In this document: positions 6,601 to 15,100 of the stretch, one piece after another
Layout: the number at the start of each line of letters is the position of its first letter
Numbering within the stretch: position 1 is the first letter of the stretch
Origin: Gammaproteobacteria bacterium
GTDB taxonomy: Bacteria; Pseudomonadota; Gammaproteobacteria; Steroidobacterales; BM003
DNA length: 16,316 nucleotides
Assembly: GCA_026193125.1 (NCBI GenBank)
Contig: JAPHSC010000267.1
Coordinates: 1-16,316 of the forward strand
Direction: 5' to 3'
Made by a program: the position numbers and the translations under genes
The notes under the pieces: model-generated
What the model was told of the DNA's origin: nothing
Databases searched by the model: none
What the model saw: only the letters and a program-made list of their open reading frames with translations

Positions 6601-9600
6601 AATCTTTACGCGACAGAAGAACACAGTGTATCCGGCGCCTTTGTGGATTTTGCCGGCGAGCGCTATTACGCCATACGCAATGTGGACAAGATGGCGCCGT
6701 TCTTCATCAGTCTTATTTCGAATGTCGACCACTGGCTGTTCATTTCCTCAACCGGGGGATTGACTGCGGGCCGAATATCGCCTGAAACGGCCTTGTTCCC
6801 CTATATTACGGTCGACAAAATCCATGAAAATATCAGCCATACCGGCAGCAAGACCATGCTGCGAGTTACGTCCAACGGGAAGGCCCGTGATTGGGAACCC
6901 TTTAACCGGGAGCGAGACGGTAGTCACTCGATCAGCCGTAACCTCTACAAGAACCTGTTGGGCAACAAGCTGTGTTTCGAAGAAATTAACCATGACCTGC
7001 AACTGGTGTTTCGCTACACCTGGGTTACCAGTGATGATTACGGATTTGCCCGTCGATGCGAATTGCATAACATCGGTGATCAGCTCGCAAGCATTGAACT
7101 GGTTGACGGGTTGCAGAATATTCTGCCCGCAGGAACGCCCCGCTACGCGCAATCCAATACCAGCAATCTGGTAGACGCCTACAAGTGGACCGAGCTGGAC
7201 GAGCACACCGGACTGGCGTTGTTTACCCTCTACTCGGGAATCAGCGATCGTGCAGAGCCTTGCGAATCACTCAGGGCGAATACGGCATTCTGCCTTGGCC
7301 TTGGCGAGCCTAAAGTGCTCATTTCGTCGGAACAACTGCACAACTTTCGTCTCGGCGAGACGCTGAAGCAGGAAGTGCACAAACGGGGCACACGCGGTGC
7401 CTATCTGGTGAATGTGAACCTGACACTCTCTCCCAAGGCAGCACAAAAATGGCAGATTGTGGCAAACATTGAGCTCAGCCAGGGCGCGGTGGTCGAGCTG
7501 CAACAGCAGTTGACGAATCCAGACCAGGTCGCGACGGCGATCGAGCGCTCCGTCAACCGTGGCACAGATGAACTGGCGCGTATCATGGCCGGAGCCGACT
7601 GTTTTCAGGTGGCGGCCGAAGAAAGCGTGTCAGCGCACCATTATGCGAATGTGCTATTCAATGTTCTACGAGGTGGCATCTTTGATGATAACTACAATAT
7701 ATCCGCCTGGGACTTCGCTTGCACAGTCAAACAATTCAATCTCGATGTACATCGGCGTAACCAGGACCTGCTCAAGGAGCTGCCAGACAAGTTGAAATTC
7801 ACCGAGCTGCTGGTGACTATAAAGCAGGCAGGTGACCCCCAGCTGGAACGCCTATGCCAGGAGTACCTGCCGATTAGATTTGGTCGGCGCCACGGCGACC
7901 CCAGTCGTCCCTGGAACCAGTTCGCTATCAAGCTGAAAGACGCCTATGGCAACCGCCTGATTTCCTATGAGGGCAACTGGCGGGATATTTTTCAGAACTG
8001 GGAAGCGCTTGCATTCAGCTATCCCGATTTTGTCGAGAACATCATTGCCAAGTTCGTGAACGCGTCCACGATGGACGGCTACAATCCTTATCGCATCACC
8101 AAGGACGGCATCGACTGGGAGGTGGAGGAGCCGGACAATCCCTGGAGCTATATCGGCTATTGGGGTGATCACCAGATCATTTATCTGCAAAAATTGCTTG
8201 AGCTATCCAGATCTTTTCATCCTTCGCGGCTTAGCGAATTACTGCACGACCCGATTTTCTGCTACGCCAACGTGCCATACAGGATCAAGCCATTTCAGGA
8301 CTTGGTGGAAAACCCCAAGAGCACGGTGGAATATGATGGAGCGCTGGCCGGACGCATAGAGAAACGTGTCGCAAGCATGGGCGCCGACGGAAAGTTGGTT
8401 CTGGATTCCACTGGTAATGTTTACCAGGTCAACTTGATGGAGAAGTTGCTGGTGCCCTTGCTGAGCAAGCTGGGTAATCTGGTAATCGATGGCGGCATCT
8501 GGATGAACACCCAGCGCCCGGAATGGAATGACGCCAATAACGCGCTGGTCGGGCAGGGTCTGTCCATGGTAACGCTGTACTACCTGCGCCGATACGTGCA
8601 CTTCCTGCAGCAACTTTTGGCCACAGAGACTGGCTCGACTACCTTGTCGACCGAGATTGGCCAGTGGCTGGCGGAGACAACGGCGACCCTTGCCGCCGCG
8701 CGCCCGTTACTAGGCACAAACCCGGTCAGTGCCGTCAAGCGCTTTGAGTTGCTCGAGGAACTAGGACGGGCAGCGAGCCGCTACCGCATAGCGGTTTATG
8801 CACAGGAATCCTTCTCCGGCAAGACAAGCTTACCCCTGGATGACATCATGGCCATGCTGGACGATGCCATTGCGGCAATTGATCACAGTATCGGCACCAA
8901 CAGGCGCTCGGACGGCCTTTACCACGCGTACAACCTCCTGGATCTACAATCCGGAGCTGCGACCGTTGACACCTTTTATCCAATGCTCGAGGGCCAGGTC
9001 GCGGCACTTAGCAGCGGTGCCATTGCACCATCACAGGCCGCCTCGGTCGTGGAAGCGCTTTTCAACAGCGACGTATACCGTTCCGATCAAAACTCCTTCA
9101 TGCTCTATCCAGATCGACAATTGCCGGGCTTCCTGGACAAAAACAGGCTGCCGGCGGAGCAGGTGGATGCAATTCCGCTGCTACAGCTAATGCTCGCTAA
9201 AGGTGACGAGCGAATTGTCTCGCGCGATGCACAGGGATGCTATCGGTTCAACGCCAGGTTTATTAATGTTGGCGAACTTAATACTCGGCTTGATACGCTG
9301 GAGCCCGTCTACGGCGATGTACTCAATTCCGCACGCCGCCCCCTGCGGGCACTTTATGAGACAGTCTTCAATCACAAAGCGTTTACGGGACGCTCCGGCG
9401 GCATGTTCGCTTTTGAAGGTCTTGGGAGCATCTACTGGCACATGGTATCCAAACTGCTGTTGGCCGTGCAGGAGAATTTCTTCGCCGGAATCGATGAAGG
9501 CGCGGATGACGCAACTTGCCAGCGTCTTGGACAACTGTATTATCGTGTGCGCGACGGAATCGGGTTCAATAAAACACCTGCTGAGTACGGCGCGTTTCCC

Positions 9601-10047
9601 ACGGACCCTTACTCTCACACGCCCAAACACGACGGCGCCAGGCAACCTGGTATGACTGGGCAGGTCAAGGAAGAGGTTCTATCGCGGTTCGGAGAGCTTG
9701 GCGTACGGGTCGCCCGTGGTGCTGTCAGCTTTCAGCCCCGATTACTGCGATCTCGTGAATTTGTTTCCGACACTCGTAAGTTTCGCTATCTGGATGTTGA
9801 AGGAAGCTGGCGGGAGTTGATATTACACCCGGGTTCACTCGCTTTTACCTGGTGCCAGGTGCCGGTGGTGTACGAACTGACAGAAGATGGCAATCCCGGC
9901 CTGGTCATTATCCTGGACAGTGGAAAAGAGCAAACCCTTGCGCGATTGCAGCTGTCGTCGGACGAGAGTGCCGGTATTTTCGGGCGCAGCGGACGTATTC
10001 GTAAACTTACCGTGAGATTCGCAGCAGACCTGTTGTTTGTGGAATGA
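6598..10047 (+). CDS. Large (1,149-residue) putative beta-glucan phosphorylase, GH94/GH149/GH161-like
   Basis: The organisation resembles (alpha/alpha)6-barrel glycoside phosphorylases: a beta-rich N-terminal half (about 1-310) with many short strand-like stretches, a helical middle and a beta-rich tail ending GRIRKLTVRF. PEWNDANNALVG at about 641-652 resembles the DWND catalytic-Asp region of GH94, making Asp645 the candidate general acid. GNWRDIFQNWEAL (459-471) and YIGYWGDHQIIYLQKLLE (518-535) look like conserved barrel motifs. GH149 and GH161 members are large and split beta-1,3-gluco-oligosaccharides with phosphate to glucose 1-phosphate. The neighbouring GH17, GH3 and GPH genes fit that activity, and GH161-like is my best guess. 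There is no signal peptide, so it is cytoplasmic. The start is TTG 6598. It heads a likely operon with the two GH17 genes, 54 bases before the first. Family placement rests on motif memory and context; another barrel hydrolase or unassigned family remains possible. Confidence 0.62.
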   Translation: MNLYATEEHSVSGAFVDFAGERYYAIRNVDKMAPFFISLISNVDHWLFISSTGGLTAGRISPETALFPYITVDKIHENISHTGSKTMLRVTSNGKARDWEPFNRERDGSHSISRNLYKNLLGNKLCFEEINHDLQLVFRYTWVTSDDYGFARRCELHNIGDQLASIELVDGLQNILPAGTPRYAQSNTSNLVDAYKWTELDEHTGLALFTLYSGISDRAEPCESLRANTAFCLGLGEPKVLISSEQLHNFRLGETLKQEVHKRGTRGAYLVNVNLTLSPKAAQKWQIVANIELSQGAVVELQQQLTNPDQVATAIERSVNRGTDELARIMAGADCFQVAAEESVSAHHYANVLFNVLRGGIFDDNYNISAWDFACTVKQFNLDVHRRNQDLLKELPDKLKFTELLVTIKQAGDPQLERLCQEYLPIRFGRRHGDPSRPWNQFAIKLKDAYGNRLISYEGNWRDIFQNWEALAFSYPDFVENIIAKFVNASTMDGYNPYRITKDGIDWEVEEPDNPWSYIGYWGDHQIIYLQKLLELSRSFHPSRLSELLHDPIFCYANVPYRIKPFQDLVENPKSTVEYDGALAGRIEKRVASMGADGKLVLDSTGNVYQVNLMEKLLVPLLSKLGNLVIDGGIWMNTQRPEWNDANNALVGQGLSMVTLYYLRRYVHFLQQLLATETGSTTLSTEIGQWLAETTATLAAARPLLGTNPVSAVKRFELLEELGRAASRYRIAVYAQESFSGKTSLPLDDIMAMLDDAIAAIDHSIGTNRRSDGLYHAYNLLDLQSGAATVDTFYPMLEGQVAALSSGAIAPSQAASVVEALFNSDVYRSDQNSFMLYPDRQLPGFLDKNRLPAEQVDAIPLLQLMLAKGDERIVSRDAQGCYRFNARFINVGELNTRLDTLEPVYGDVLNSARRPLRALYETVFNHKAFTGRSGGMFAFEGLGSIYWHMVSKLLLAVQENFFAGIDEGADDATCQRLGQLYYRVRDGIGFNKTPAEYGAFPTDPYSHTPKHDGARQPGMTGQVKEEVLSRFGELGVRVARGAVSFQPRLLRSREFVSDTRKFRYLDVEGSWRELILHPGSLAFTWCQVPVVYELTEDGNPGLVIILDSGKEQTLARLQLSSDESAGIFGRSGRIRKLTVRFAADLLFVE

Positions 10048-10101
10048 GATAAAAGCGAACGAAGACCTCAAGACTTCACCGTTATTACTACAGAGAAACC
10101 A

Positions 10102-10989
10102 ATGTCTAATTACTACCAACGCAATCTGGCCCTGTCTGGCATCGATTCTTCCAATTTTTCTGTTAAGGATTTGCGCTCACTTGTGCGCCAGATTCTCGAG
10201 GCAAAGATCCATGGGATCTGTTTCAGCCCGTATGTTGAGGGGCAGGGTCCTGGCACTCAGCTGGGTCAAGCACAAATTCGCGAGCGTATGGCAATCATTC
10301 AACCCCATGTTAGATGGATTCGCTCTTTTTCCTGCACAGAGGGCCATGAACTGGTTCCCGCAATTGCGAAGCAGAGCGGGCTAAAAACCATGGTGGGAGT
10401 TTGGCTGGACGAAGATCGAGACCATAACGAAGAGGAACTGGCCAATGCCATCCAAGTCACCAAGGCGGGCCACACCGACCTGCTCGCAGTGGGTAACGAG
10501 GTGCTCCTTCGAGGAGACCTGACAGAGGATGAGCTCATCGGCTACATGGATCGGGTGAAGCAGGCGGTCCCGGAGGTTGAGCTCGGCTATGTCGATGCCT
10601 ATTTCAAATTTGTTGACCACCCGCGTGTAACTGAAGCGTGTGATGTAATTTTTGCCAACTGCTATCCTTTCTGGGAAGGTTGTCCGGCCGAACACGCTCT
10701 GCTCTATATGAAGGAAATGTATCGTCGCGCCAGTCACGCAGGCAAGGGCAAGAAGGTAATTATTAGTGAAACCGGCTGGCCGAATCTCGGCACGGCTGAA
10801 AGGGGGGCCGTGCCGTCCCTTGAGAATGCTATCAAGTACTTCGTCAATACCTCCCAGTGGGCAGAGGAGGACGCTATCGACATTTTCTACTTCTCATCAT
10901 TTGACGAAGCATGGAAGGTGAGTTCCGAAGGCGATGTTGGCGCCTACTGGGGCCTGTGGGACAAGGACGGAAACCCGAAGTATGTCTGA
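10102..10989 (+). CDS. GH17-like beta-1,3-glucanase/transglycosylase, cytoplasmic (first copy)
   Basis: A 295-residue protein that is essentially a bare GH17 (beta/alpha)8 barrel. IHGICFSPYVEGQGPGTQL near residue 36 is the typical bacterial GH17 opening. VGNEVLLR holds the acid/base Glu133, and IISETGWPNLG holds the nucleophile Glu223. FYFSSFDEAWK at about 262-272 is the end-of-barrel motif. GH17 enzymes cleave or rearrange beta-1,3-glucans with retention. No signal peptide or membrane segment is present, so it should act on imported oligosaccharides, or on an intracellular glucan. It starts at ATG 10102, 54 bases after the phosphorylase-like gene, with only a weak CAGAGA site. Its stop overlaps the start of the next gene. 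Whether it hydrolyses or transfers is not visible. Confidence 0.87.
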   Translation: MSNYYQRNLALSGIDSSNFSVKDLRSLVRQILEAKIHGICFSPYVEGQGPGTQLGQAQIRERMAIIQPHVRWIRSFSCTEGHELVPAIAKQSGLKTMVGVWLDEDRDHNEEELANAIQVTKAGHTDLLAVGNEVLLRGDLTEDELIGYMDRVKQAVPEVELGYVDAYFKFVDHPRVTEACDVIFANCYPFWEGCPAEHALLYMKEMYRRASHAGKGKKVIISETGWPNLGTAERGAVPSLENAIKYFVNTSQWAEEDAIDIFYFSSFDEAWKVSSEGDVGAYWGLWDKDGNPKYV

Positions 10990-11986
10990 GAAGCGAGATA
11001 ATCAGCCCGACCGCAACAGGGGTTTGCGCATCGCTCACGGAAACGCGATCTGTTATTCGGGCTACCGCGAGGGGCAAAGTCCGCGAGATGGTCTTTTCCC
11101 CTCGTACGCACAAGTCAGGGAGGATCTGCTGATCCTGGCAAAAAACTGGACCTTGCTCAGGCTTTACGATTGCAGCCCTCATGCTGAAACAGTTCTGGAG
11201 ATAATTTCCCGAGAGAACATGAAATTCAAGGTGATGCTGGGTTTGGACATCGCCGCTGAAATGAGCAATCCACACTGCCCCTGGGGTGCCGAGTTTAGCG
11301 AGGAGACGCTCAGGGCGAACCAGTGGGCCAACAGCAATGAAGTCGATAAGCTGATCGCCCTGTCCAGGCGCTACCCGGATATCGTGTTCTCCGTATCAGT
11401 CGGAAATGAAGCCAGCGTTGAATGGACAGATCATATGGTGCCGGTAGACAAGCTTATAGCCTATGTAACCAGGATAAAAAACGCCATCAGCCAGCCTGTA
11501 ACGTTTTGCGAAAACTATGTACCCTGGACCTACAAGCTGGAGCCCCTGGCGGCAACATTGGACTTCATTTCGGTGCATACTTATCCCGCCTGGGAATATC
11601 GGACGATGGAAGACGCGCTCGAATATACCAAGCACAACTATTATTCGGTCGTGAATCACTATCCCGGCAAACCAGTCATAATCACCGAGGCTGGATGGAC
11701 TACCGCCTCCAATGGGCGTGGAATAGAGCCATGGAATGCCTCGGAACACCTGCAGGCAAGCTACTACGAACAGCTGCTTGAATGGAGCACAAGAGAGAAG
11801 ATTCTTACATTTGTCTTCGAGGCGTTCGACGAGCCCTGGAAGGGGTCTCCCGATCCACTTGAACCGGAGAAGCATTGGGGGCTGTTTACCGTCGAACGAA
11901 CGCCGAAGTTGGTCATGCAGGAACTGTACTCTGAACGCCTGCCGGCAAACCTGTCCAATGAAAGAACGGTTGACGAGATGGCCTGA
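10982..11986 (+). CDS. GH17-like enzyme, second divergent copy
   Basis: A 334-residue protein whose ATG (10982) lies within the last codons of the preceding gene; the overlap ATGTCTGA implies translational coupling. An in-frame ATG at 10934 would overlap more deeply and adds non-family residues. GH17-like landmarks appear in order: AICYSGYREGQSPRDG near 22-37, SVGNEASVEW with acid/base Glu143, ISVHTYPAWEY at about 196-206, IITEAGWTT with nucleophile Glu236, and FVFEAFDEPWKG at about 278-288. It differs strongly from the first copy (NEAS instead of NEVL, AGW instead of TGW, longer loops), so it is not a recent duplicate and probably has a different specificity, perhaps another chain length, branch tolerance or transfer activity. 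No signal peptide; cytoplasmic. A cooperative role with the first GH17 and the phosphorylase is inferred. Confidence 0.82.
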   Translation: MSEKRDNQPDRNRGLRIAHGNAICYSGYREGQSPRDGLFPSYAQVREDLLILAKNWTLLRLYDCSPHAETVLEIISRENMKFKVMLGLDIAAEMSNPHCPWGAEFSEETLRANQWANSNEVDKLIALSRRYPDIVFSVSVGNEASVEWTDHMVPVDKLIAYVTRIKNAISQPVTFCENYVPWTYKLEPLAATLDFISVHTYPAWEYRTMEDALEYTKHNYYSVVNHYPGKPVIITEAGWTTASNGRGIEPWNASEHLQASYYEQLLEWSTREKILTFVFEAFDEPWKGSPDPLEPEKHWGLFTVERTPKLVMQELYSERLPANLSNERTVDEMA

Positions 11987-12037
11987 CACATGCGCGGTTC
12001 TCCTCTGGTTGCGAAGTGCCTGTGAATCGAGTGGCTC

Positions 12038-12050
12038 GGCAAATATTGCC
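12038..12050. repeat. Short inverted repeat upstream of the lacI-family gene
   Basis: GGCAA and TTGCC flank ATA, a perfect 5+3+5 dyad, 88 bases before the repressor start and just upstream of the candidate -10 element. It does not match the LacI-type operator at 4615-4632. It could be an unrelated protein site or chance. Confidence 0.25.
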
Positions 12051-12058
12051 AGGGATCA

Positions 12059-12087
12059 GCTTAATGGCGCGACCGGAAGACTATAAT
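12059..12087 (+). promoter_or_regulatory. Possible promoter of the LacI-family gene
   Basis: A perfect TATAAT at 12082-12087 lies in the 151-base gap after the GH17 gene. The hexamer 17 bases upstream (GCTTAA, 12059-12064) is a poor -35, and no extended TG motif is present. If real, the repressor gene has its own start within the operon. Confidence 0.3.
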
Positions 12088-12137
12088 AATTGCCAAAAAT
12101 TGGACTTGAATCAATCTATATTGGAAGCCCGAATACA

Positions 12138-13193
12138 ATGCCCAACGCCACCATAAATGACGTAGCCGAGCTTGCCGGGGTATCGATCAAGACCGTTTCC
12201 CGCGTCGTCAATGCCGAGCCCAATGTTCGTGAGTCAACTCGCAACATAGTCAACAGCGCGATCGCCAAACTCAATTACCGCCCAAACCAGTCGGCCAGGA
12301 ATCTCGCCAGTCTTCAATCGCATCTGATTGCCCTGATTTATGAAGATCCAACCCTTTACGAGATCGCGGGCTCTGGCTTCGCGGTCAGAATGCAGCAAGG
12401 TACGCTGAGAGCGTGCAGGTCGGCCGACTACGAGCTCCTGATCGATCCGTGCAGCTACCGTAACAAGAGTGTTTGTAATGAGCTGAAAGCACTTATTGAG
12501 CAGGTCCGACCTGCCGGAATAGTACTTGCAGCGCCGCTCTCGAACATGTCACGGATAGTCCGCGCTATCGAGGCGACGCGGACCCCGTTTGTGCGACTAT
12601 CTCCTGGTACTGCGAACGAAAAGCACTTTTCAGTCGCGACAAATGACCGCGAAATCTGTGCCGAAATGACGCGTTACCTCGCGTCACTGGGTCACAAGAG
12701 AATAGCCTTTATCAAAGGACACCCGGATCATAAGGCAGTGGGAAATCGCTATCTAGGTTACCAGGATGGCTTGCGGGAAAGCGGCTTGGCGTTTTCGGAG
12801 TGCCTGGTCGCCGAGGGTGATAATTCCTGTGGGTCTGGCGAGGCACGGGCGATCCAGTTGCTCGGTCTTGAACATCCGCCGAGCGCTATATTTGCGGCAA
12901 ATGACGACATGGCTGCCGGTGTTATTCGTGCTGCCAGTAGTCTGGGCATCAAGGTACCGAGCCAGCTATCGGTTTCCGGCTTCGATGATATGTCACTTGC
13001 CCAGCAGATTTATCCCACCCTCACTACTATCAGGCAACCACTTGCTGCTATGGCCGAGAGCGCGGCATTGGCCATGATCAATCGATCGCGCAACGGCTCA
13101 CCGCTGCGCGGGTCAGTAACCTTGCCCGCAAAAATCAGGTTACGCGAGTCAACCGGCCGGGCGCCAAACCAGGATGTGCTCGCCACCAGTTGA
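12138..13193 (+). CDS. LacI/GalR-family transcriptional repressor
   Basis: A 351-residue protein from ATG 12138, preceded at ten bases by GGAAG. An upstream TTG at 12090 would add residues before the invariant HTH and is rejected. Residues about 4-25 are the LacI helix-turn-helix (TINDVAELAGVSIKTVSRVV). YRPNQSARNLAS at about 47-58 is the hinge helix that inserts in the central CG of operators. About 62-340 is a periplasmic-binding-like sugar domain, with RIAFIKGHPDH, PSAIFAANDDMAAGVI, LSVSGFDDMSLA and the tail element YPTLTTIRQPL all standard for the family. It most likely represses the transporter, GH3 and perhaps the 6598 operon through TGACAACGCTGTCA at 4617-4630, released by a gluco-oligosaccharide or a derived sugar. 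It is 151 bases after the second GH17 gene. Effector and regulon are inferred. Confidence 0.93.
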   Translation: MPNATINDVAELAGVSIKTVSRVVNAEPNVRESTRNIVNSAIAKLNYRPNQSARNLASLQSHLIALIYEDPTLYEIAGSGFAVRMQQGTLRACRSADYELLIDPCSYRNKSVCNELKALIEQVRPAGIVLAAPLSNMSRIVRAIEATRTPFVRLSPGTANEKHFSVATNDREICAEMTRYLASLGHKRIAFIKGHPDHKAVGNRYLGYQDGLRESGLAFSECLVAEGDNSCGSGEARAIQLLGLEHPPSAIFAANDDMAAGVIRAASSLGIKVPSQLSVSGFDDMSLAQQIYPTLTTIRQPLAAMAESAALAMINRSRNGSPLRGSVTLPAKIRLRESTGRAPNQDVLATS

Positions 13194-13223
13194 ACCTCGG
13201 TCATTTGACACCTCAGGCAGCCG

Positions 13224-13241
13224 GGCGATGATGCGATTGCC
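13224..13241. terminator. Weak hairpin between the convergent lacI-family and glycosidase genes
   Basis: GGCGAT (13224-13229) and ATTGCC (13236-13241) can pair, with one G-T wobble, around a six-base loop in the 71-base convergent gap. No T run follows on either strand, so this is only a candidate for a bidirectional terminator. Confidence 0.25.
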
Positions 13242-13264
13242 GGTTCATTTGCTCACGGCCAGAT

Positions 13265-15049
13265 TCAACGAGTGAAGCGAATGCTGTCCAGGTAAACGGT
13301 TACAGGTGTCTGCCGCCCGGTGACGCCAACCACGAATCCCGTCTTGATGCTCGAGAGATCGACTTTCTTCAGCGGAATGAGATAACGGCGCCATTCGCGG
13401 GTCAACAAAATGTCCTCGATGCTGGTCTTGCCTGAATCGGGATGCGCAGTGTCGCTGCCTAGCAATCCAACTCCGAAGCTGACTTCCTCGCCGCCATATT
13501 CTCCGCGCGCCCACACCTCCAGTTGCTCTGCACCCGTTAAATCATAGCCGCCGTCCTTGTCACCCCAGTTATTCGCCGGGTTCTGCCAGGCTACGCCGAC
13601 CCAGCCCAACTCGCCCACGTAGCGCAACTTGATGCAGGCCTTGCCCGCGTGAGGGTTGTCGGCATGGTCACCGTCCAGCGTCAGGGACTCGTAGGACCCC
13701 ATCCAGCCAGAGGGAGCCCAGGGCATGCCGATAAAACCGTCTTCGTACAAGACCACTGGCAATCGCGTACGCACCTCTCCCTTGACGAGCAGCGGGACAT
13801 TGGCTGTCGCTGCGTTGCCCGCCGCATCGCTGGCGTAAAGAAATAGCCGATACGGCCCAGGCTCCATTGGCAAACCTACAAGGGCACCATCAAGGCGACT
13901 TTCAATGACAGCGCCCTCGATGTCCGGTAGCCCCGGCCGAAAATCGCCACCAGTTGCGTACTCGCGCGATTCCGGACGCAGCACCCACCGCACACTGACT
14001 GGCCCTCCTTCAGGATCGGCCACCGCGACACGTACCTCCAGTCTTTCGCCGGGATTCAGTTGGGCTGGACTCCCAAGCAATATAGGCTCGACCGCGGGGG
14101 CGAGATTGCCTGGCGGACGGCCGTTCCAAAGCCCGGTCATGGTATCAACCGCGGCTAATCGTGCACCATCGTCAAGGAACATTCCGTACCAAGTCGCCGT
14201 GGCCTCCATTTTGGAACCCCAGGTAAACGCATAGGAGCCCAGTGCGACGCCCCGGGCGTTGGTGACCGCTTGCTCATAGGCAATTCGATAGCGCATAGCC
14301 TTTTCGCTGCTGGTCGGCTCAATCGGCGCTCCCCAGGCGGTCTTGGGTGCTTCCCATTCCCCGGCTGGTCCGAACTCGGTAAGCACGTAGGGCTTGGTCG
14401 CGCCGGCGGCACGGTAGCGTTCGAGCAGTGATGGCGCGCCACCATAAGAATTAATGCCGTGAATGTCGACAGCGGGAGAGTGTTTGTGCACGCCGGCAAT
14501 ACGCCCGCCAGCAATCTCGGCGGTAACGGTCATGGTTGGATGGGCAGGATCGATACGCTTCACCATGGCGGCAATCTCGTTGACAGCCGCCCAGATTTCC
14601 GGATTGTCGCCTGACCCGAAGCCCTCCATCTCGTTGCCTATGCCCCATAGGAGGACGGCAGGGTGATCCTTGTAGCGAAGTACGGCCTGGCGGGCGCGTT
14701 CCAGTTGCTCGGCGACCTGGTTCCTGTCGCTGTAGTCGAAACCGTGGCGCTCGTGGCCCAGCCAGATACCAACCGTTACCGACAACCCAAGGGCATGCGC
14801 CTCGTCGAGACGTGCTCCAATGTTATCTGCGTCCCATGTGCGCACCGAGTTGGCGCCCGCGGCCACCAGCGCCTCCAGGGACGCGTCTCCGCCGGCACCG
14901 CGGATGAAATACGGAACATCCCCGCGAAGTAGCTGCCAACCATGTTCGCTCTGTCGCAATTCCACCGGGATAGCCTCTGCCCATGCGAACACGGGCAGCG
15001 ACAAGATGCTGGCTAACAACAGGACCTGTACAGGTGCAGCTACGCACAT
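13265..15049 (-). CDS. Secreted clan GH-A glycosidase (GH2-type barrel) with Ig-like and CBM-like modules
   Basis: A 594-residue exported enzyme. Residues 1-24 are a signal peptide (hydrophobic VLLLASILSLPVFAWA, cleavage after AWA24). A TIM barrel (about 30-310) begins with FIRGAGGDASLEALVAAGAN, as in GH2 C-domains. LLWGIGNEMEG gives acid/base Glu140 and VLTEFGPAGEW gives nucleophile Glu225, the clan GH-A pair. The lone barrel lacks the GH2 N-terminal sandwiches, so a GH5- or GH158-like member is possible. About 317-423 is an Ig/PKD-like domain (VAVADPEGGPVSVRW). About 434-593 is a jelly-roll CBM-like module ending VYLDSIRF. It should act in the periplasm or outside, probably on beta-glucan, but specificity cannot be read. 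Start ATG 15049 has GGAA upstream. It is last of three minus-strand genes, 51 bases after the lipoprotein gene. Confidence 0.82.
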   Translation of the reverse strand: MCVAAPVQVLLLASILSLPVFAWAEAIPVELRQSEHGWQLLRGDVPYFIRGAGGDASLEALVAAGANSVRTWDADNIGARLDEAHALGLSVTVGIWLGHERHGFDYSDRNQVAEQLERARQAVLRYKDHPAVLLWGIGNEMEGFGSGDNPEIWAAVNEIAAMVKRIDPAHPTMTVTAEIAGGRIAGVHKHSPAVDIHGINSYGGAPSLLERYRAAGATKPYVLTEFGPAGEWEAPKTAWGAPIEPTSSEKAMRYRIAYEQAVTNARGVALGSYAFTWGSKMEATATWYGMFLDDGARLAAVDTMTGLWNGRPPGNLAPAVEPILLGSPAQLNPGERLEVRVAVADPEGGPVSVRWVLRPESREYATGGDFRPGLPDIEGAVIESRLDGALVGLPMEPGPYRLFLYASDAAGNAATANVPLLVKGEVRTRLPVVLYEDGFIGMPWAPSGWMGSYESLTLDGDHADNPHAGKACIKLRYVGELGWVGVAWQNPANNWGDKDGGYDLTGAEQLEVWARGEYGGEEVSFGVGLLGSDTAHPDSGKTSIEDILLTREWRRYLIPLKKVDLSSIKTGFVVGVTGRQTPVTVYLDSIRFTR

Positions 15050-15100
15050 CAGGATTCCAGCTAGGCAACGCGGATATTCACAAGCCCCTATCCCAATCTC

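Noticed and set aside
6158..6601. A 147-residue frame filling the gap before the phosphorylase-like gene.
   Set aside because: Composition is that of random GC-rich DNA, no family pattern, no ribosome site, and it overlaps the next gene's start codon.
13194..13264. A second LacI-type operator (TTGACA at about 13205-13210).
   Set aside because: Only a half-site is present; no matching TGTCA arm follows at the required spacing, and the location is a convergent gene end.
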